IMG/VR virus record: IMGVR_UViG_3300034072_001021
Span: 1 to 64,000 of that record
Length of the DNA stretch: 64,000 nt
Origin: a virus
Reading direction: 5' to 3' (one strand)
The notes below the pieces were generated by a model. It was not told the DNA's origin and made no database searches. It saw only the letters and a list, made by a program, of their open reading frames with translations. Below, in pieces: positions 8,636 through 16,006 of this stretch (its first letter is position 1; every line of letters begins with the position of its first letter). Both the position numbers and the translations under genes were made by a program.

Positions 8636-8663
8636 ATAGATGGGGGCTCACGCCCCCATCTAT
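8636..8663 (+). terminator. Intrinsic terminator
   Basis: 12-bp perfect stem ATAGATGGGGGC/GCCCCCATCTAT with loop TCAC, then GCTGTTTATTTG. Confidence 0.7.
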
Positions 8664-8716
8664 GCTGTTTATTTGTAATAATCCATTTCATCTTTTGAAT
8701 ACATCGGGAGTATGCC

Positions 8717-8986
8717 ATGCAAGTTCATTATCAAGGTAAAGAAGGCAACCACATCTTCGCTTACAGTGACGGCGTCAAACTCGAACAGTGCCTGAAGTAC
8801 TGTCAGGAAAAGAACATTCCGTTCGCTACCCTACGCTTCGAAACCGATGACGATTCCGGTGGCGTCATCGTCATGGCTCCTGAGATCGAAGGTCGTGAAA
8901 ACGATCACGAATTCCTCATCGAGTACATCCGTAAGCACATGACCATCTTCAGTGAAGACCTGATCGCCAAGATCAAGCTTCCCTGA
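8717..8986 (+). CDS. Small acidic unknown protein
   Basis: 89 residues, GGGAG upstream of the ATG. Compact acidic alpha/beta domain with no cysteines beyond one. It follows an 80-base AT-rich gap with TTTTGAATACATCGG, a weak match to the ATACATTAT promoter-like motif, and so probably starts the unit running to thyA. Confidence 0.7.
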   Translation: MQVHYQGKEGNHIFAYSDGVKLEQCLKYCQEKNIPFATLRFETDDDSGGVIVMAPEIEGRENDHEFLIEYIRKHMTIFSEDLIAKIKLP

Positions 8987-9003
8987 ACAAATAGGAGGTG
9001 TCC

Positions 9004-9492
9004 ATGAAGATATTCGGCTTCGGCGCAAGCAAGTCGAACGGGACACCTCCAGCTCAGTCTCTTTATTCGCAAACTGGGCTGGAATATCGTCCGGCATTGG
9101 CAGGTCATCCTGTCCTCCGGATAGATTGGTTCCGTCGCATCCAATGGCCCAAAGCAGAAGGCCTGGATGAATTCCAAGCGATTCAGTACGAGAAGATCAT
9201 CAAGGACTTTGGTGATCGTGTCACAGGTACATCCAAATGGTTCACTATCTGTGATGTCGATAAAGTAATGGAGTTCTTTGGTATTGAGTTGAACGACTCG
9301 ACCAAGGAGATCCATCGTAAACTCCGTTGCCTTCACTGCGTACACTACGAGAACATACCTCCACATATCGTCGAGCAAATCCCGGACATGATGAACGCCA
9401 TCTTTACGGAAGGTGATTCACTGACCACGGTTGAAGGTGAGGTGGTTCGAGAAGAACCCAAACTCATTAAAAGCGAACAGGTAGAGAAATGA
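9004..9492 (+). CDS. Unknown protein
   Basis: 162 residues from ATG 9004, directly behind a perfect AGGAGG; the GTG at 8998 is part of that site. The N-terminus is Gly/Ser-rich, the middle helical, and it contains a short Cys/His cluster, LRCLHCVHYEN, near residue 115. The cluster hints at metal binding, but only two cysteines are present. Its stop overlaps the next ATG. Confidence 0.7.
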   Translation: MKIFGFGASKSNGTPPAQSLYSQTGLEYRPALAGHPVLRIDWFRRIQWPKAEGLDEFQAIQYEKIIKDFGDRVTGTSKWFTICDVDKVMEFFGIELNDSTKEIHRKLRCLHCVHYENIPPHIVEQIPDMMNAIFTEGDSLTTVEGEVVREEPKLIKSEQVEK

Positions 9493-9710
9493 GCGAAGAG
9501 CAGGAAGTAAAACTGAAACCAATCAAACACGTCACCGTCACCTACGAGAGCGGATGGCGTTATCCGGTAGGTCTCATCATACTGATGATGTACCTGTCTG
9601 GCATCGTACTCGCCAAGGGAGGGTGGGGTGTTACCTTCTCGATCGTCATTCCACCGTATGCGCTGTATCTGGTGGTCGAGCGTGTTATGCAGTTGATGGG
9701 GGTGACGTAA
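9489..9710 (+). CDS. Small two-helix membrane protein
   Basis: 73 residues: a short charged N-terminus, then two hydrophobic helices at about 20-42 (YPVGLIILMMYLSGIVLA) and 47-68 (VTFSIVIPPYALYLVVERVM). Probably an inner-membrane hairpin protein. Coupled on both sides (ATGA with 9492, TAATG with 9710). Role unknown. Confidence 0.7.
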   Translation: MSEEQEVKLKPIKHVTVTYESGWRYPVGLIILMMYLSGIVLAKGGWGVTFSIVIPPYALYLVVERVMQLMGVT

Positions 9711-10057
9711 TGGGTCTTTTGGCCGACAAATGTCCTGAAACGGTAGATGAACTCAAAGAGTCAATTACCAAACTGGTTATCGAAACGGGTCAGGGTCTTT
9801 GGAAGACAGTCATCTTCGAAGAAATACCTGGTGACGAACCCTGGTGTGCGTCTGAGTCAGCTGTTGGTTCGGGTGTTCGAGAAATCATCTACTGTGGACA
9901 CGAAGGCCTTAAGCGAAGTTATAAAGAATTGGTCGATTACAAACAGTTCATTGATTCAGGTGATGCTGATCGTTTTCGATTGAATGCTTCTGGTCGCAGC
10001 GCACTCCCTCCAACCGGAGAAGAGCCCCCTGAAATCAACGATGTAAACTTGGATTAA
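9710..10057 (+). CDS. Unknown protein
   Basis: 115 residues. The reading frame is open further upstream but overlaps the membrane protein; ATG 9710 in TAATG is the natural start. Acidic, with a Pro-rich C-terminus ([18 protein letters not shown]) that is probably disordered. No known family. Lies 29 bases before thyA. Confidence 0.7.
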   Translation: MGLLADKCPETVDELKESITKLVIETGQGLWKTVIFEEIPGDEPWCASESAVGSGVREIIYCGHEGLKRSYKELVDYKQFIDSGDADRFRLNASGRSALPPTGEEPPEINDVNLD

Positions 10058-10086
10058 CTGCTCGATCTAAATTAAGGAACCTGCTC

Positions 10087-10962
10087 ATGAAACAATACCT
10101 CGACCTCGTCCGTCTGATCCGCGACACCGGCAACTACAAGGGTGACCGTACTGGTACCGGCACCACCTCCATCTTCGGCCACCAGATGCGTTTCAATCTG
10201 GCTGATGGTTTTCCGCTGGTGACTGCCAAGCACACCCACCTGAAGTCCATCATTCACGAACTGCTCTGGTTCCTTCAGGGTGAGACCAACATCCGCTATC
10301 TGAAGGAAAACGGCGTCCGTATCTGGGACGAGTGGGTCAAGGAAGACACTGCAGAATATCGTGACATGGTGCCTGCTGAGATCCAGGTGGCGTTGGTCAA
10401 GTTCTTCAAAGCCACAGATTTCAATGCCATTTCGGTAGATAATCTAGAGACACCTAACCATTATCATCTTCATCGCAATGAGGATGATTCTGAGATAGTC
10501 CTCGAGTATTCCAGTGACGAATCTTGGAAGAATGTATATCGTGACATTATCGGTGGCGAGCCACGTGTACTGATCGCAGGTGAACTCGGTCCGGTCTATG
10601 GTTCGCAATGGCGTAGCTGGCCTGCCCCTGATGGCAAGTCAATTGATCAGATCGCCAACCTGATCGAAATGCTCAAGAAGAACCCTGACAGCCGTCGTGC
10701 CATCGTCTCGGCATGGAACCCGGCTGAAGTGGACAACATGGCCCTGCCGCCATGCCACACCATGTTCCAGTTCTACAGCAACTTCATGTCGCTCGAAGAG
10801 ATGGAAGATGTCATCGGTAAGGCTCATCTGACTGCCGACTACGTTCGTTTCGTCAATGAGCATGAGTGCGAGACCAACGATGCGGTGTACGATGCTGCAT
10901 TGCTGTTCTGTCAGGAGCATGATCTGCCGCGTCGTAAGCTCAGCTGCCAACTGTACCAGCGT
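10087..10962 (+). CDS. thyA: Thymidylate synthase, exon 1
   Basis: The gene makes dTMP from dUMP using methylene-tetrahydrofolate. Exon 1 encodes residues 1-292: the dUMP phosphate loop DRTGTGT at about 20-26, [12 protein letters not shown] at 57-68, GPVYGSQWR at 168-176, [12 protein letters not shown] at 201-212, and the catalytic Cys223 in [10 protein letters not shown]. It ends in KLSCQLYQR, which continues in exon 2 as [11 protein letters not shown], the usual family sequence. Compared with the E. coli enzyme there are two extra segments, about residues 88-164 and 231-283. Read without splicing, the frame stops at 10989, soon after the conserved sequence ends. Spliced length is 390 residues. 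RBS AAGGAAC. Confidence 0.95.
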
Positions 10963-12063
10963 AAACATCACTGCGCCCTTGTAGCGTGAGCTGCATTGAA
11001 TAACCTCTCTAAAACGGGAAACTCTCTTAGGAGACAATCCGTTGCTAACCCCGTAACTCGTTCCCTTCTAGTCAAAGGAGACGAGTATGTATCACGTTTA
11101 CGTAATCACTGATTTAAATACTGGGAACTATTACGTCGGAAGTACTGGAGAAATAGATAAGCGTCTAACACGACACGAAAATGAACTTCGGTCTGGCAGA
11201 CATCATAACCTTATCCTCCAGCAACTATTCGACGCCGGACACGATCTACGTGTATCGACCTACGAGTTCACGACTCGTGAGGAAGCTTACGCCAATGAGG
11301 ATCATTTGATCAACCGTGGTCAGATGAACCGACTCTGTATTAACATAGGGTCGAGCGCTATTGGTGGAGACAACCTCACCAGAAATCCAAATCGAGAAGA
11401 GATTATCTCTCGAATTGGTGAATCTGTCAGAACTCGGAACGAGTCTCTTGGTGAAGATGGTAGAAGGGCAGCTTACGGAAGAACAGGCCAACAAAACGGC
11501 ATGTTCGGAAGAAGTCATTCAGATGAATCTAAACGACTCATGTCGGAAGCTAATCTGGGTAACTCGTACGCTAAAGGAAGTATTCGCTCTGAAGATCAGA
11601 GAAGATTATTGTCTACCTTCGCCTCAACACGAACAGGGCGAGCTAACCCATTTTACGGGAAATCTCATTCTGAAGAGACCAGGAAGAAACTGTCGGAAGC
11701 CCGTAAAGGGAATGTACCACCGAACACACTCAGTGTGATAATCGATGGTGTCATTTATCCTTCGCTGGCCGAGGCAGGCCGGCAATTGGGAATTCCAGTC
11801 CCAACGATCCATTACCGGATCAAAAGCAACAACCCAAAATACAGTGGATACGAGTTACGGGAAACGCCCAACGACTAAGGAAAGGCGCCTCATTGATGAT
11901 AAAGGCGAACCGAGTACTGTAGGGTCCGAGTGGACTCGAAATGGGAGGAGTCTCCAAGGATGGAGGCTGTGATATAGTCTAAACTACATGGTGACATGTA
12001 GCGGTCAAGAACTGAAGAATCTTGACGGGTTAGGTCTAACGAACCTAGCTGAAGGTCGGCATG
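10963..12063 (+). ncRNA. Group I intron (td-like, subgroup IA2) in thyA
   Basis: 1101 bases. The 5' exon ends in CGT (U at the splice site) and the intron ends in G of CATG at 12063, the two classic group I boundary bases. The core strongly resembles the T4 td intron as I remember it: CTAAAACGGGAAACTCTC and GACAATCCGTTGCTAACC (P/Q strands, about 11007-11060) before the reading frame, then TAGGGTCCGAGTGGACTCGA (R region), GTGATATAGTCT (S region, about 11971), CTACATGGTGACATGTAG (a GGTGAC-capped stem) and CTAACGAACCTAGCTGAA near the 3' end. GCGC at 10973-10976 can pair with exon GCGT, leaving a U-G pair at the splice site. The intron must be removed to produce active thymidylate synthase. Confidence 0.93.
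11087..11878 (+). CDS. Intron-encoded GIY-YIG homing endonuclease (I-TevI-like)
   Basis: 263 residues, lying inside the thyA intron in the peripheral loop where td carries I-TevI. N-terminal nuclease domain: VYVIT at 4-8, YYVGS at 15-19 (GIY-YIG variant), and catalytic-type Arg26 with KRLTRH. Two NUMOD3 DNA-binding repeats follow (NGMFGRSHSDESKRLMSEA and NPFYGKSHSEETRKKLSEA), then a C-terminal helix-turn-helix, NUMOD1-like (SLAEAGRQLGIPVPTIHYRI). It would cut intron-less thyA alleles so that the intron is copied in. Codon use is more A/T-rich and less phage-adapted than the flanking exons, as expected of a mobile gene. RBS CAAAGGAG. Confidence 0.95.
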   Translation: MYHVYVITDLNTGNYYVGSTGEIDKRLTRHENELRSGRHHNLILQQLFDAGHDLRVSTYEFTTREEAYANEDHLINRGQMNRLCINIGSSAIGGDNLTRNPNREEIISRIGESVRTRNESLGEDGRRAAYGRTGQQNGMFGRSHSDESKRLMSEANLGNSYAKGSIRSEDQRRLLSTFASTRTGRANPFYGKSHSEETRKKLSEARKGNVPPNTLSVIIDGVIYPSLAEAGRQLGIPVPTIHYRIKSNNPKYSGYELRETPND

Positions 12064-12360
12064 AGTGCCGACGTCTTCCTCGGCGTGCCGTTCAACATCG
12101 CCAGCTACGCTCTGCTGACCATGATGGTTGCACAAGTGACCAACCACGTCGCTGGTGACTTTATCTGGACTGGGGGCGACTGCCATCTGTACGCTAACCA
12201 CAACGAGCAGGTAGAGCTTCTGCTGACCCGTAAGACCCATCCACTGCCGACCATGAAGATCAATCCGGAAGTCAAGGACATCTTCGGGTTCCAGTTCAGC
12301 GATTTTGAACTGGTTAACTATGTCAGTGAGCCGGTGATCTCAGCGCCGGTGGCTGTCTAA
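12064..12360 (+). CDS. thyA: Thymidylate synthase, exon 2
   Basis: 98 codons continuing exon 1: [20 protein letters not shown], then the folate/dUMP motif [16 protein letters not shown] and the C-terminal closing segment. The ATG at 12061 is not a real start: it is the last three intron bases. The final residues ([10 protein letters not shown]) contain the small hydrophobic tail that caps the active site in this family, here longer than in E. coli. After splicing, all catalytic elements are present, so the enzyme is probably functional. Confidence 0.93.
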   Translation, partial: SADVFLGVPFNIASYALLTMMVAQVTNHVAGDFIWTGGDCHLYANHNEQVELLLTRKTHPLPTMKINPEVKDIFGFQFSDFELVNYVSEPVISAPVAV

Positions 12361-12411
12361 ACCATCCGTGTAAACACGGTATAAACCATGTCCTCAATAG
12401 GAGCAACAACA

Positions 12412-12735
12412 ATGTCTGAAGTCGAACGTCTCAATGCAGAAATGCGCATCTGGGAACCTGTATTTGCGAAGGACGCCTACGCTAAACGGGTATCTGAAAT
12501 TTTCCCCGAGCTTGATGAAAAAGAGCATCGTCATCTGACCCAGCTATTGGTTTTCCAAACCTTCAAGAAAACACAACTGGAAGCCGATGAATTCCATCGC
12601 CGCGTCTCCAATATCGTTGGCGGCGATGACAAGGCACCAGAACTCGATTCGATGGTAGGTAACGTCATAGCTGCTTTCGTAGGTCTCGGGTCTGACATCA
12701 TCGAGTGTGATCCGACCATTGTAAAATGGTCGTAA
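12412..12735 (+). CDS. Small helical unknown protein
   Basis: 107 residues from ATG 12412 behind AGGAG; ATG 12388 has no site. Acidic and mostly helical (RLNAEMRIWEPVFAKDAYAK). Lies directly after thyA, 51 bases from its stop, and before a hairpin, so it could be co-transcribed with thyA. No known family. Confidence 0.65.
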   Translation: MSEVERLNAEMRIWEPVFAKDAYAKRVSEIFPELDEKEHRHLTQLLVFQTFKKTQLEADEFHRRVSNIVGGDDKAPELDSMVGNVIAAFVGLGSDIIECDPTIVKWS

Positions 12736-12745
12736 GTTAGTCAAC

Positions 12746-12770
12746 TGAGGGGAGACTACGTCTCCCCTCA
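12746..12770 (+). terminator. Hairpin, possible weak terminator
   Basis: Perfect 11-bp stem TGAGGGGAGAC/GTCTCCCCTCA with a 3-base loop, but TCATGCAAGG follows rather than T-rich sequence. Confidence 0.5.
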
Positions 12771-12790
12771 TCATGCAAGGCAGGATTATC

Positions 12791-13051
12791 ATGTCCAAAC
12801 CTCGACAACCCAATGTCACGTGTGTAGCGAACGGGATGTTCATCGTCAGGACACAGGCTGGTTTCCGAAAGGCCCTGAAGTGCGTGTGCGACGACCCAAG
12901 TACCTTGAAAGAGGTACCAAACTATCCCAAGTCCTATCCTGCACTGGTCTCTATATCGGTTGGTTATTGCGGATATGAGTACATGCATGTCAATGTCGTA
13001 CCACTTGACAAACTGAAAGATAAGCTTCGCGAACAAGCAGAGCTATTCTGA
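12791..13051 (+). CDS. Small unknown protein
   Basis: 86 residues from ATG 12791 (AGGA seven bases upstream); ATG 12773 overlaps the preceding hairpin. Basic N-terminus (SKPRQPNVTCVANG), three cysteines, and a strand-rich middle. No family recognised. A T-rich hairpin terminator follows. Confidence 0.65.
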   Translation: MSKPRQPNVTCVANGMFIVRTQAGFRKALKCVCDDPSTLKEVPNYPKSYPALVSISVGYCGYEYMHVNVVPLDKLKDKLREQAELF

Positions 13052-13056
13052 CATAA

Positions 13057-13077
13057 GGCCAGTCGTAATGACTGGTC
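13057..13077 (+). terminator. Intrinsic terminator
   Basis: Stem GGCCAGTC/GACTGGTC with loop GTAAT, followed by TATTTATTTTTATTTC: one of the few here with a good U-tract. Confidence 0.75.
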
Positions 13078-13099
13078 TATTTATTTTTATTTCTGTCTC

Positions 13100-13135
13100 A
13101 TTTCTTTTAAGTGATACATTATAAACCAGATACCA
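13100..13135 (+). promoter_or_regulatory. Putative phage promoter (GATACATTAT motif)
   Basis: AT-rich stretch after a terminator with ATACATTAT at 13114-13122, 32 bases before the ATG at 13154. The same 9-mer recurs at three other unit starts. Confidence 0.5.
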
Positions 13136-13153
13136 TCTACACAAGGAGTCGGT

Positions 13154-13576
13154 ATGAACAGAATCCAGTATCTCAGACAACACTGCAAGGCGATTAGCCA
13201 AGTTGAAGCCAATGAAATAATAGCTAATGGTAGCGGTATCGTTGTTGGTGGCGGATACGTCCATTACTCTGAAAATGGCTGTCATTACTATCATGCGTAC
13301 GGCACGTTCCCAGGATGTATGCGCGGAGGTCCGAGCGGTAACGTCAACGAAAAAATAAATGAATGGTATTCGGTATCTCCGTTGGACATTGTTTGTCTGG
13401 ACGGATATGTGCCGCACGATTACTATTCTCCTCCGGAAAGCTTTTCTAAGATGGACGGATGCCCCGATTGGAACGAACTGAATGACGTCCTCCTTTCTTC
13501 TAGCCTGAGCGACAGCGATCGCTCAGATCCAGATAAGAATGCTGCCTTCTGGCGACAATATTTTAACAGAGAGTGA
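13154..13576 (+). CDS. Unknown Gly/Tyr-rich protein
   Basis: 140 residues, AAGGAG before the ATG. The middle is rich in Gly, Tyr and His (GYVHYSENGCHYYHAYGTFP), which suggests a small beta-rich or metal-binding fold; the C-terminus is Ser/Asp-rich. Base use is more AT-rich than in neighbouring genes. First gene of a unit that continues through the HD hydrolase. Function unknown. Confidence 0.7.
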   Translation: MNRIQYLRQHCKAISQVEANEIIANGSGIVVGGGYVHYSENGCHYYHAYGTFPGCMRGGPSGNVNEKINEWYSVSPLDIVCLDGYVPHDYYSPPESFSKMDGCPDWNELNDVLLSSSLSDSDRSDPDKNAAFWRQYFNRE

Positions 13577-13578
13577 AA

Positions 13579-13923
13579 ATGGAAATACCATTCCTGACTA
13601 AAGAAGACGATGCTCGTCTTGAGTTTCTGCTCCGACTGCATCAGAGTGGAAAATCACCGCTAGTATCCGACAACAGCATCGACGGTGTAGCACAGCACAT
13701 CCATCATGTCCTGTTTCCCAATGGCCTGATGGGTTATGTCACTACTCGTCGTGTAGTCAACTTTCCTGACGCTCTTATCGAACGTCTGCAGAAAGCTGGC
13801 ATCTGGCTGAAGTTCTCCACAGGTTTCGCCCCTATCGGCGCAGCGAATATCGACATCACCTACTCTGATGTCAACGGAACTACGGTGTCGTACCGGGTAC
13901 CGTTGGTCTTCAAATTCCAGTAA
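13579..13923 (+). CDS. Unknown small protein
   Basis: 114 residues from ATG 13579, close behind the previous stop, with GAGAG as the site. A helical N-terminus is followed by a strand-rich C-terminal half (WLKFSTGFAPIGAANIDITY). No motif recognised. Confidence 0.7.
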   Translation: MEIPFLTKEDDARLEFLLRLHQSGKSPLVSDNSIDGVAQHIHHVLFPNGLMGYVTTRRVVNFPDALIERLQKAGIWLKFSTGFAPIGAANIDITYSDVNGTTVSYRVPLVFKFQ

Positions 13924-13932
13924 GGAAAACAC

Positions 13933-14592
13933 ATGCCCACTCTCCTCGAAATCATTTCAAGCGAGCTGGACAAACATCTCGAGCGCAATCCAAGCAAGGA
14001 CGTCCCTTATCACAATAACCAACACATGGCCAAGGTGTGGCAACTTGCCCAGTTCATGTGGAAGATCGAGAAAACCGATGTCGATCTCCATCTGGGAGAA
14101 CAGTGGTCTGAAATAGCCCTGATGTTGGCAGCGCGTCTTCATGACTGGGGACATTCTGCGGGTAAAGAAAAAGACGAAGTCAATATCCATGTGGCAAAGA
14201 TGAAAGCGAAGCTCATCATGAACTCGCTTTCAGTGGATGTCCCTAAACGTGTACAAGAAGTGGTGCTTGAAGCCATTGCGTGCACGCAGTTCCCGTTTGT
14301 TATCGAGCCTCGTAACCGCCTCGAAGAAGTTCTCCGTGACGCCGATCTCTTGTACACCGCCTGTACGGATGATCCGGTCATTGTGATGGAACATCTTCGT
14401 GCTGAGATGGAAGTGGCTTATGGCCGCAAGATCACTTACGCCGAGATGTGCAAGGGACAGAAAGCATTTCTTGAAAGTGCTCGTCTGTACACTTCCACCG
14501 GCGAACACAAGTGGTCACTGTTTGCCAAACCGTTCTTTAACAAGCTGGAACAATACGCCAAGGAGAGACAGAAATGCAGCTCGAAGAAGTAG
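13933..14592 (+). CDS. HD-domain metal-dependent phosphohydrolase
   Basis: 219 residues. The HD-superfamily pattern is clear: His in YHNNQH near residue 30, the HD doublet in RLHDWGH near 74-80, and the downstream Asp in LRDADLLYT near 137. These ligands hold one or two metal ions that hydrolyse phosphate esters or nucleotides. In phages such proteins are often nucleotidases or (p)ppGpp/cyclic-nucleotide hydrolases; the substrate here cannot be told. The spacing of the ligands resembles small PDEase-like HD proteins. The basic C-terminus overlaps the next gene by 19 bases. RBS AAGGAAAA. Confidence 0.85.
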   Translation: MPTLLEIISSELDKHLERNPSKDVPYHNNQHMAKVWQLAQFMWKIEKTDVDLHLGEQWSEIALMLAARLHDWGHSAGKEKDEVNIHVAKMKAKLIMNSLSVDVPKRVQEVVLEAIACTQFPFVIEPRNRLEEVLRDADLLYTACTDDPVIVMEHLRAEMEVAYGRKITYAEMCKGQKAFLESARLYTSTGEHKWSLFAKPFFNKLEQYAKERQKCSSKK

Positions 14593-15128
14593 CAGTCGGT
14601 TTGCTCGAAGGTAAAGGATTGTTTGTTTCCGAGACCCATTACGTCTTTGGTGACGGGTTTGGCAATAACTACGTCATCGGTAAGAAAGACCAATTCCCAT
14701 CAGGCATCCGCACTCTGCCGGGTGCTGCAATGTCTTTCCTCCATGCTTACGGGCCGTGGCGGCAGTCCTCTCCGAAAGAACTCCTGCTGGAAATGGGATA
14801 CGTGGTGGACAAACACCTCGATGTCCCGGAGTGGATCAAACGCATGGATACCAGTATCGATTGGGATCTGCTCGAACGTCATATGGACGATCCACTCACG
14901 AAAGCCGACAAGAAATACAACTTTAATCGGATTCGGTGTTTCTTCCAAGAGCAGGCCAAGAAAGTCGTCGAACCTGCCAGTAAACAAGACACCGAGCTTG
15001 TCATTGTGATTGACACGTGCGATCACGGTCACAAGTTCGCGAAGTTACCTGACCATCCGACCAAAGACGGTAAGGCACGTTGTCCTAACTGCATGGCAAT
15101 CGGTCTGGATAAACTACTCGCCAAATAA
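14574..15128 (+). CDS. Unknown protein with C-terminal Cys/His cluster
   Basis: 184 residues; the ATG lies inside the end of the HD gene behind AAGGAGAGA, so translation is coupled. An N-terminal alpha/beta region with FGDGFGNNYVIGKKDQF is followed by a helical middle. The end carries C-DHGHKF ... ARCPNCMAIGLDKL, a probable small zinc knuckle (two Cys at CPNC plus Cys/His in CDHGH). Function unknown. Confidence 0.75.
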   Translation: MQLEEVAVGLLEGKGLFVSETHYVFGDGFGNNYVIGKKDQFPSGIRTLPGAAMSFLHAYGPWRQSSPKELLLEMGYVVDKHLDVPEWIKRMDTSIDWDLLERHMDDPLTKADKKYNFNRIRCFFQEQAKKVVEPASKQDTELVIVIDTCDHGHKFAKLPDHPTKDGKARCPNCMAIGLDKLLAK

Positions 15129-15172
15129 TCAACCCAGCCTCTTTTGGAGAAAGTCATGATAGAGGTGCCTCA

Positions 15173-15718
15173 ATGAACGAACATGCCAATAAGGAATACT
15201 TCGAGCGCCTCGAGAAGCTGGTGAGTCGAGTCCGTGAAGTAGATGGGGTCATGATGTTGGATGTCTCCCATCCGGCGATTATCCTGAGTGAAGGTAAGGA
15301 AGACCTCATCACCATCGCTGATTTGGATGCCCTGGTGGATCTGTACCGCAAGCCTGAGCAGCATGCGCTGTACAACATGATCAACCGTTTCTTCATCGTG
15401 TTTTTAGGTAAAGCTTTCAAGTATCATCTGGACGTTCCTACCATCACGACCTTCGAATTCAAAGTAGAAGACAACGTCGTTAAGCTGTCGTTCGATACCA
15501 CCAAAGATGGTCGTTACGAAGAAGCAGTTACGCTGGTAGGTAAGTCAGATAGGCTGTACCTTGGCCGACTCCTGTCTGGTCTGAGTCCTGCGGTGGACGT
15601 ACGACCGAGCGCTGAAAACGATTACGTGTTCTCACTAAAGGACAGGGTGTTGTTGCTCGAAGAACTGAACAAAGAAACAGGGGGCGATGGTGTCGACGCA
15701 ACTGAGCATGGGACATGA
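15173..15718 (+). CDS. Unknown protein
   Basis: 181 residues. N-terminal helices (NKEYFERLEKLVSRVREVDG), then an alpha/beta core; no catalytic motif. The gap before it (15129-15172) contains a ribosome-site-like TTGGAG that seems to serve nothing except a six-codon frame. Overlaps the next gene by 32 bases. Confidence 0.7.
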   Translation: MNEHANKEYFERLEKLVSRVREVDGVMMLDVSHPAIILSEGKEDLITIADLDALVDLYRKPEQHALYNMINRFFIVFLGKAFKYHLDVPTITTFEFKVEDNVVKLSFDTTKDGRYEEAVTLVGKSDRLYLGRLLSGLSPAVDVRPSAENDYVFSLKDRVLLLEELNKETGGDGVDATEHGT

Positions 15719-15902
15719 TACCGATCAACTGATCGAGATCCTTCGTGAAGACGCTGGATTTGATGACGGTACAGATGCGATGGAAGAGGCGCATAATCTT
15801 GCGTTTGCCATGAATCGTCTGAATGCCGAAGTCGAAGCCGAGAACTTGGTCGAGACGACAGACGATCACGTGATCATCACGATCAAGATCCCACGGGCGT
15901 GA
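15687..15902 (+). CDS. Small acidic helical protein
   Basis: 71 residues, starting inside the previous gene behind AGGGGG; ATG 15708 is an alternative. Acidic, with a central helix and a short beta end (DHVIITIKIPRA). The small size and overlap make the exact start uncertain. Last gene of its unit. Confidence 0.6.
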   Translation: MVSTQLSMGHDTDQLIEILREDAGFDDGTDAMEEAHNLAFAMNRLNAEVEAENLVETTDDHVIITIKIPRA

Positions 15903-15906
15903 TACA

Positions 15907-15941
15907 GGCATAGAGAGAGGGGTGGTCCCTCTCTCTATGCC
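15907..15941 (+). terminator. Intrinsic terminator
   Basis: 15-bp perfect stem GGCATAGAGAGAGGG/CCCTCTCTCTATGCC with loop TGGT-type, followed by ATTTTATTTT. A model example of the GGCATAGAG/CTCTATGCC family. Confidence 0.8.
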
Positions 15942-15975
15942 ATTTTATTTTGGTCATACATTATTGTTTTGGTTA
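15942..15975 (+). promoter_or_regulatory. Putative phage promoter (CATACATTAT motif)
   Basis: TTTATTTTGGT directly precedes CATACATTAT (15955-15964). It lies between a terminator and the first gene of the next unit, 43 bases before ATG 16007. Confidence 0.55.
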
Positions 15976-16006
15976 TCGACCCAATTCATAAGTGAGGAAA
16001 CACTCC

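Noticed and set aside
12061-12063. ATG as start of an independent 99-residue protein
   Set aside because: These three bases are the 3' end of the intron; the following sequence continues thymidylate synthase in phase with exon 1 after splicing.
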